Shown here piece by piece: positions 6,109-8,662 of a stretch of DNA of 8,662 nt (the stretch's first letter is position 1; every line of letters starts with the position of its first letter). The notes beneath the pieces were generated by a model. The model saw nothing but the letters and a program-made list of their open reading frames with translations. It was not told the origin of the DNA and did no database searches. The position numbers and the translations under genes are program-made. Source of the stretch: Chloroflexota bacterium (GTDB lineage: Bacteria; Chloroflexota; Anaerolineae; Promineifilales; Promineifilaceae); assembly GCA_020353135.1 (NCBI GenBank), contig CP070688.1, positions 1,510,010-1,518,671 on the forward strand, written 5' to 3'.

Positions 6109-6480
6109 TTATTCGCCAAAAAGGAATCTGTATAGCCGGTCTAGCTCGACCTCGAGCCCCCGTACGGTGTCGCAATCGCCCCCGATCATCAGTTCGGCGT
6201 CAGGACTCATTCCCCCGTGAATGAATCCGGCGCAGGCTTTGCCGGCGATCCACTTCTCAAAGTCGCCATGGGCCCGCCAACCATCGGGCAGGATCGCCGA
6301 GTAGCCGTAAACGACGTCCTTGAACGCGTTTTCGATAGCCAGCATGGTCTCCCGTAGATCGGCCATGCTGGCCATGTAGCTCTCGGCGTTCTCCTCGCGG
6401 CGGCTTTCCCGGGCTCTCATGGCCGCCAGGCCATCCTGGATGGCGCCGCTGCCATCGACATACTGCTCAAAAGGGTTCAT
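6109..6480 (-). CDS. Small soluble protein of unknown function
   Basis: This 123-residue protein is not one I recognise. The start at ATG 6480 is chosen over ATG 6504 because AGGAGG lies 6 nt upstream of it, giving an N-terminus MNPFEQYVDGSGAI. Residues about 18-60 are charged and look helical (DGLAAMRARESRREENAESYMASMADLRETMLAIENAF) and may form a short coiled coil. The second half is more globular, with two WRAHGDFEKWIAGKA-like aromatic and charged segments, GFIHGGMSPDAELMIGGDCDT, and an acidic C-terminus ELDRLYRFLFGE. There is no signal peptide or membrane segment, so it is probably cytoplasmic. It converges with the kinase gene, leaving about 95 bp between the stops and no clear shared terminator. 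Codon use looks like its neighbours and the Shine-Dalgarno is strong, supporting a real gene. Confidence 0.7.
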   Translation of the reverse strand: MNPFEQYVDGSGAIQDGLAAMRARESRREENAESYMASMADLRETMLAIENAFKDVVYGYSAILPDGWRAHGDFEKWIAGKACAGFIHGGMSPDAELMIGGDCDTVRGLEVELDRLYRFLFGE

Positions 6481-6514
6481 AAAGTGCCTCCTGTCCTCGG
6501 ACACATCATGCTAC

Positions 6515-6529
6515 GCCGGCTAAGCCGGC
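6515..6529. repeat. GC-rich inverted repeat
   Basis: GCCGGC-TAA-GCCGGC forms a 6-bp stem with a 3-nt loop upstream of the minus-strand gene and of the plus-strand methyltransferase. There is no following T-tract, so it is not a standard terminator. It could be an operator or simply structured DNA. Confidence 0.4.
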
Positions 6530-6566
6530 AAAATCGTGATTAGCACTACAAGGGTTCGGTTATAGT

Positions 6567-6602
6567 GTGCTATGCTAAGTACGTGCTGTGCTAAGTACGT
6601 GC
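6567..6602 (+). repeat. 16-bp tandem repeat in the intergenic gap
   Basis: GTGCTATGCTAAGTAC (6567-6582) is followed directly by GTGCTGTGCTAAGTAC (6583-6598) and the start of a third unit, GTGC (6599-6602). The two full units differ at one position. The 294-bp gap from 6481 to 6774 otherwise holds the GCCGGC inverted repeat and a candidate -10 for the methyltransferase gene. I see no RNA gene in it. Confidence 0.75.
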
Positions 6603-6743
6603 CCTCTTCGGCTCAAAGACAAGGGTTTGTGCAAAGGCGCGTGAAGAACAGTCTAAGTGAAAAGCAGGCCTGTTGTCAACATTGATCCCGCTTTCACAAT
6701 CGGGTTATAGAGAAGTGTCCTCTGGGCCATCAATTATTCATCG

Positions 6744-6749
6744 TATAAT
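6744..6749 (+). promoter_or_regulatory. Candidate -10 element of the methyltransferase gene
   Basis: A perfect TATAAT lies 25 bp before the ATG at 6775, which would give a leader of about 19 nt containing the AAAGGAG ribosome site. No good -35 is seen at 16-18 bp upstream, so this is tentative. Confidence 0.35.
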
Positions 6750-6774
6750 GATGCTGTTAAAGGAGCATGTAATC

Positions 6775-7515
6775 ATGGATATCACCCTTGATCCGGAAAG
6801 AAACGAGATTAACGCCCTTCTTGAGATTGTGGGGGATCTGGAGGGTAAGCGAGTGCTCGAAATCGGCGCCGGCACCGGCAGACTGACATGGCGCTACGCC
6901 TCAATGGCGGGGGAAGTGGTAGGCATTGACCCCAATCAGGAACGGATAGCCCAGGCGCAGAAAGACATGCCCAAAGAATTGGGCGGACGCGTCGTTTTGC
7001 TGGAAACGTCGCTGGAGGATTACCAACGCGAGGCGCAAGCGCCGCTCTTCGACTTGGCGCTCATGTCCTGGGCGCTGTGATGAATTGAAAGTGAGGGCAT
7101 GGTCCGTGCCCTGGAGACAACTCGCAGCCTACTGAAGAGGGACGGCTTGCTCATAGATATGCACCCCAACGGCGAACCTCCTCCGATTGAGGTGCATGTG
7201 GCGGGAGAAGTCCTGCTGGCGGGGCACTTGCAGGAGACGAACGATTTCGTGGAATACTACCAAGCGGATGGCGCTTTGGCGGATGTTACTGCGCGAGGGC
7301 TATTCGAGCTGCAGCGCGACGAGCTGTTCCAGTTCATGACGCACGCCCCGACGATCAAGGCGCTGACCGACTATCTCGAGGCCAACTGGTCGGACGCTGT
7401 GGTGCCTGAGGGGGCGATGGCGCGCGCGGCGGCGTTGATGGGTGAGCCGGACGAAGGTAAAGAAATCGTCGTTCGCGAGTACGTTCGTTTATCGCGTTAC
7501 CGGTCAAGCGGATAG
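6775..7515 (+). CDS. Class I SAM-dependent methyltransferase with two tandem in-frame UGA codons (candidate selenoprotein, or pseudogene)
   Basis: Read through the two TGA codons at 7078-7083, this is one continuous 246-residue frame. The N-terminal half has the SAM-binding glycine-rich motif LEIGAGTG (residues 28-35), the acidic residue after strand 2 in VVGIDPN (D52), and motif IV LFDLALMSWAL (91-101). Codons 102 and 103 are TGA TGA, and the frame then resumes IESEGMVRALETTRSLLKRDGLLIDMHP, exactly the helix and strand expected next in this fold. The TGAs replace the pair after motif IV, often 'HH' in related enzymes and near the substrate. A hairpin with SECIS-like geometry follows. The ATG at 6775 has AAAGGAG upstream with good spacing. 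The remaining 144 codons have no frameshift. Either the codons are translated, perhaps as selenocysteine, or this is a recent pseudogene. Substrate unknown. Confidence 0.75.
7094..7112 (+). promoter_or_regulatory. SECIS-like hairpin downstream of the tandem UGA codons
   Basis: AGGGCA (7094-7099) pairs perfectly with TGCCCT (7107-7112) around a 7-nt loop TGGTCCG. The stem begins 10 nt after the second TGA and the loop begins 16 nt after it (19 nt after the first). Bacterial SECIS elements usually have a short stem about 11 nt beyond the UGA and a small loop with a G near its 5' side. The Escherichia coli fdhF element has GGUC in its loop, as here. I judged this by eye; no covariance or folding calculation was run. 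Confidence 0.5.
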
Positions 7516-7571
7516 TAATTTGTGGATGAACTCGAGGCACTACCAGCCGTATTGAGTGAAGAGGTCGACTG

Positions 7572-8662
7572 ATGAACGTGAGCGCGCTTGTTAAAGAGGT
7601 AGACAAGGTGTTCGAAAGATACTCCTCTCCGGGATCGGCCGGCTGCGCTGTGGGGGTGATGAAAGACGGTGAGCTGATCTATAAGGCGGGATATGGTCTG
7701 GCGAACGTCGAGCACAATATCTCTAATACGCCGTCCACCATCTATAACATTGGGTCGGAGGCCAAGCAGTTCACCGGCATGGCCATTTTATTGTTGGCTG
7801 CCGAAGGCAAATTAGCGCTTGACGATACTATCAGCGAGCATCTGCCTGAGTCACCAGCATTCGGGGAGACGATCACCATCCGCCACCTTGCGTACCATAC
7901 CAGCGGGGTGCGGTGCTCTTTCCCGCCGCTGCTGATGTTGGGCGGTTGGTTAGAAGAGGACCTGACCACAAACGACGACGTGTTCCGCCTGTTCCTGAAG
8001 CAGCAAGAGCTGAACTTCGCGCCAGGCGAGGAATTCTCCTATGCCAATATGGGGTACATCATCCTGGCCCGGATTGTAGAACGAGTCACTAGTCAGCCCT
8101 TCGCCACATTTTGCAGGGAACGGATATTCGAGCCTCTCGGCATGAAGGACACTCATATCCACGACAAGCCCTGGTTAATAATCCCCAATAGGGCTCAGTC
8201 CTATTGGCTCGACGACGATGGTAAGGTGTTTAATGCACTCCTGGCAGACGGGGTGTGCGGTCCCACCAATGTGTACACGTCGATCGAGGACTTGGCCTTC
8301 TGGGACGAGAACTTCTACAGTGGAAAGGTAGGCGGCGCTGAGCTGATCGAACAGATGCAGCAGCCCGGCCGTCTAAACGACGGCACAGAACTTGATTACG
8401 CCTTCGGCCTGATGGTAGGCCATCGCCATCGCGGACTGAACCTGGTCGAGCACGGCGGCGGACAAGGCGGTTATGTCTCCGCCCTGGTGCGCTTCCTGGA
8501 GGTGCACCTCAGCGTTGCGATGCTGTGCAACCTATTCAATTGGCAGGTCAGGCATGACGCGCTGCAGGTGGCGGATATCTTTCTCGATGCCTTGGGCTAT
8601 GGTGAATCGGAGGCGCCGGAGAGGACGGCCGGAGAAGCTGACCGGCCGCGGATCGAACTGGA
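7572..8662 (+). CDS. Class C beta-lactamase-like serine hydrolase, C-terminus beyond window
   Basis: The frame is open from ATG 7572 to the window end (363 residues). It is a serine beta-lactamase/penicillin-binding-protein-fold hydrolase (Pfam 'Beta-lactamase', EstB/AmpC-like). Motifs in order are the nucleophile S62-E-A-K65 in NIGSEAKQFTG, the Tyr motif Y157-A-N159 in FSYANMGYIILA, and H294-G-G in VEHGGGQGGYVS at the third motif position. LAYHTSGV (106-113) and FEPLGMKDTHI (186-196) are also typical. There is no signal peptide, so it is probably cytoplasmic. Such enzymes range from esterases and D-amino-acid peptidases to true beta-lactamases, so resistance should not be inferred. GAGG lies 7 nt before the ATG. 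It starts 56 bp after the methyltransferase stop on the same strand, probably in one operon. The last residues may lead into a C-terminal extension. Confidence 0.92.
   Translation, partial: MNVSALVKEVDKVFERYSSPGSAGCAVGVMKDGELIYKAGYGLANVEHNISNTPSTIYNIGSEAKQFTGMAILLLAAEGKLALDDTISEHLPESPAFGETITIRHLAYHTSGVRCSFPPLLMLGGWLEEDLTTNDDVFRLFLKQQELNFAPGEEFSYANMGYIILARIVERVTSQPFATFCRERIFEPLGMKDTHIHDKPWLIIPNRAQSYWLDDDGKVFNALLADGVCGPTNVYTSIEDLAFWDENFYSGKVGGAELIEQMQQPGRLNDGTELDYAFGLMVGHRHRGLNLVEHGGGQGGYVSALVRFLEVHLSVAMLCNLFNWQVRHDALQVADIFLDALGYGESEAPERTAGEADRPRIEL

Noticed and set aside
6515..6529. GCCGGC inverted repeat as an intrinsic terminator
   Set aside because: No T-tract on either strand, and it lies upstream of the genes on both sides, not downstream.
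6673..6774. Longer methyltransferase start at TTG 6673
   Set aside because: No ribosome site precedes the TTG, the extra residues do not resemble the family, and both the TATAAT at 6744 and the AAAGGAG site point to ATG 6775.
7078..7083. Reassigned genetic code (UGA read as Trp or Gly)
   Set aside because: TGA ends other intact genes here, such as the response regulator (3585-3587) and the secreted protein (4365-4367), and tryptophan is encoded by TGG throughout.
7099..7515. Independent gene starting at ATG 7099
   Set aside because: The peptide starts in the middle of a methyltransferase fold in the same frame as the upstream part, has no well-spaced ribosome site, and its ATG is within the hairpin.

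Overview
The window looks like a chromosomal segment of a fairly GC-rich bacterium. The CCGG/GGCC-rich coding sequence, canonical TTGACA/TATAAT promoters, purine-rich Shine-Dalgarno sites and mix of families would suit a member of the Chloroflexota. No rRNA or other marker gene is present, so that placement is an impression only. TGA serves as a normal stop in several genes, so the standard bacterial code applies.

Layout. (1) 1-2739 is a run of minus-strand genes: the start of an MBL-fold hydrolase behind a promoter with two identical palindromic operators, a PhzF-like isomerase, a small Mth938-domain protein, a 350-bp gap with a possible decayed reading frame, and a lower-GC DUF3267-type membrane metalloprotease. 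(2) 2844-6013 is a plus-strand signalling locus: an OmpR/PhoB-type response regulator that may be leaderless, an ordered array of GTnAC half-sites, a small secreted protein, and a HAMP-type sensor histidine kinase. The array lies where the regulator could activate the secreted protein and kinase genes. (3) 6109-6480 is a convergent small gene of unknown function on the minus strand, followed by a gap with short tandem repeats. (4) 6775-8662 is a plus-strand pair: a class I SAM-dependent methyltransferase and a class C beta-lactamase-like serine hydrolase that runs off the window.

The most striking observation is in the methyltransferase. Its reading frame is interrupted by two adjacent in-frame TGA codons (7078-7083) and then continues in the same frame for about 144 codons. 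Ten nucleotides after the second TGA is a perfect 6-bp hairpin whose loop contains GGUC, closely resembling a bacterial SECIS element. A tandem Sec-Sec selenoprotein is therefore a serious hypothesis, against the alternative of a pseudogene. The second notable observation is the GTnAC-N6-GTnAC array at 3591-3698, a probable binding platform for the adjacent response regulator.
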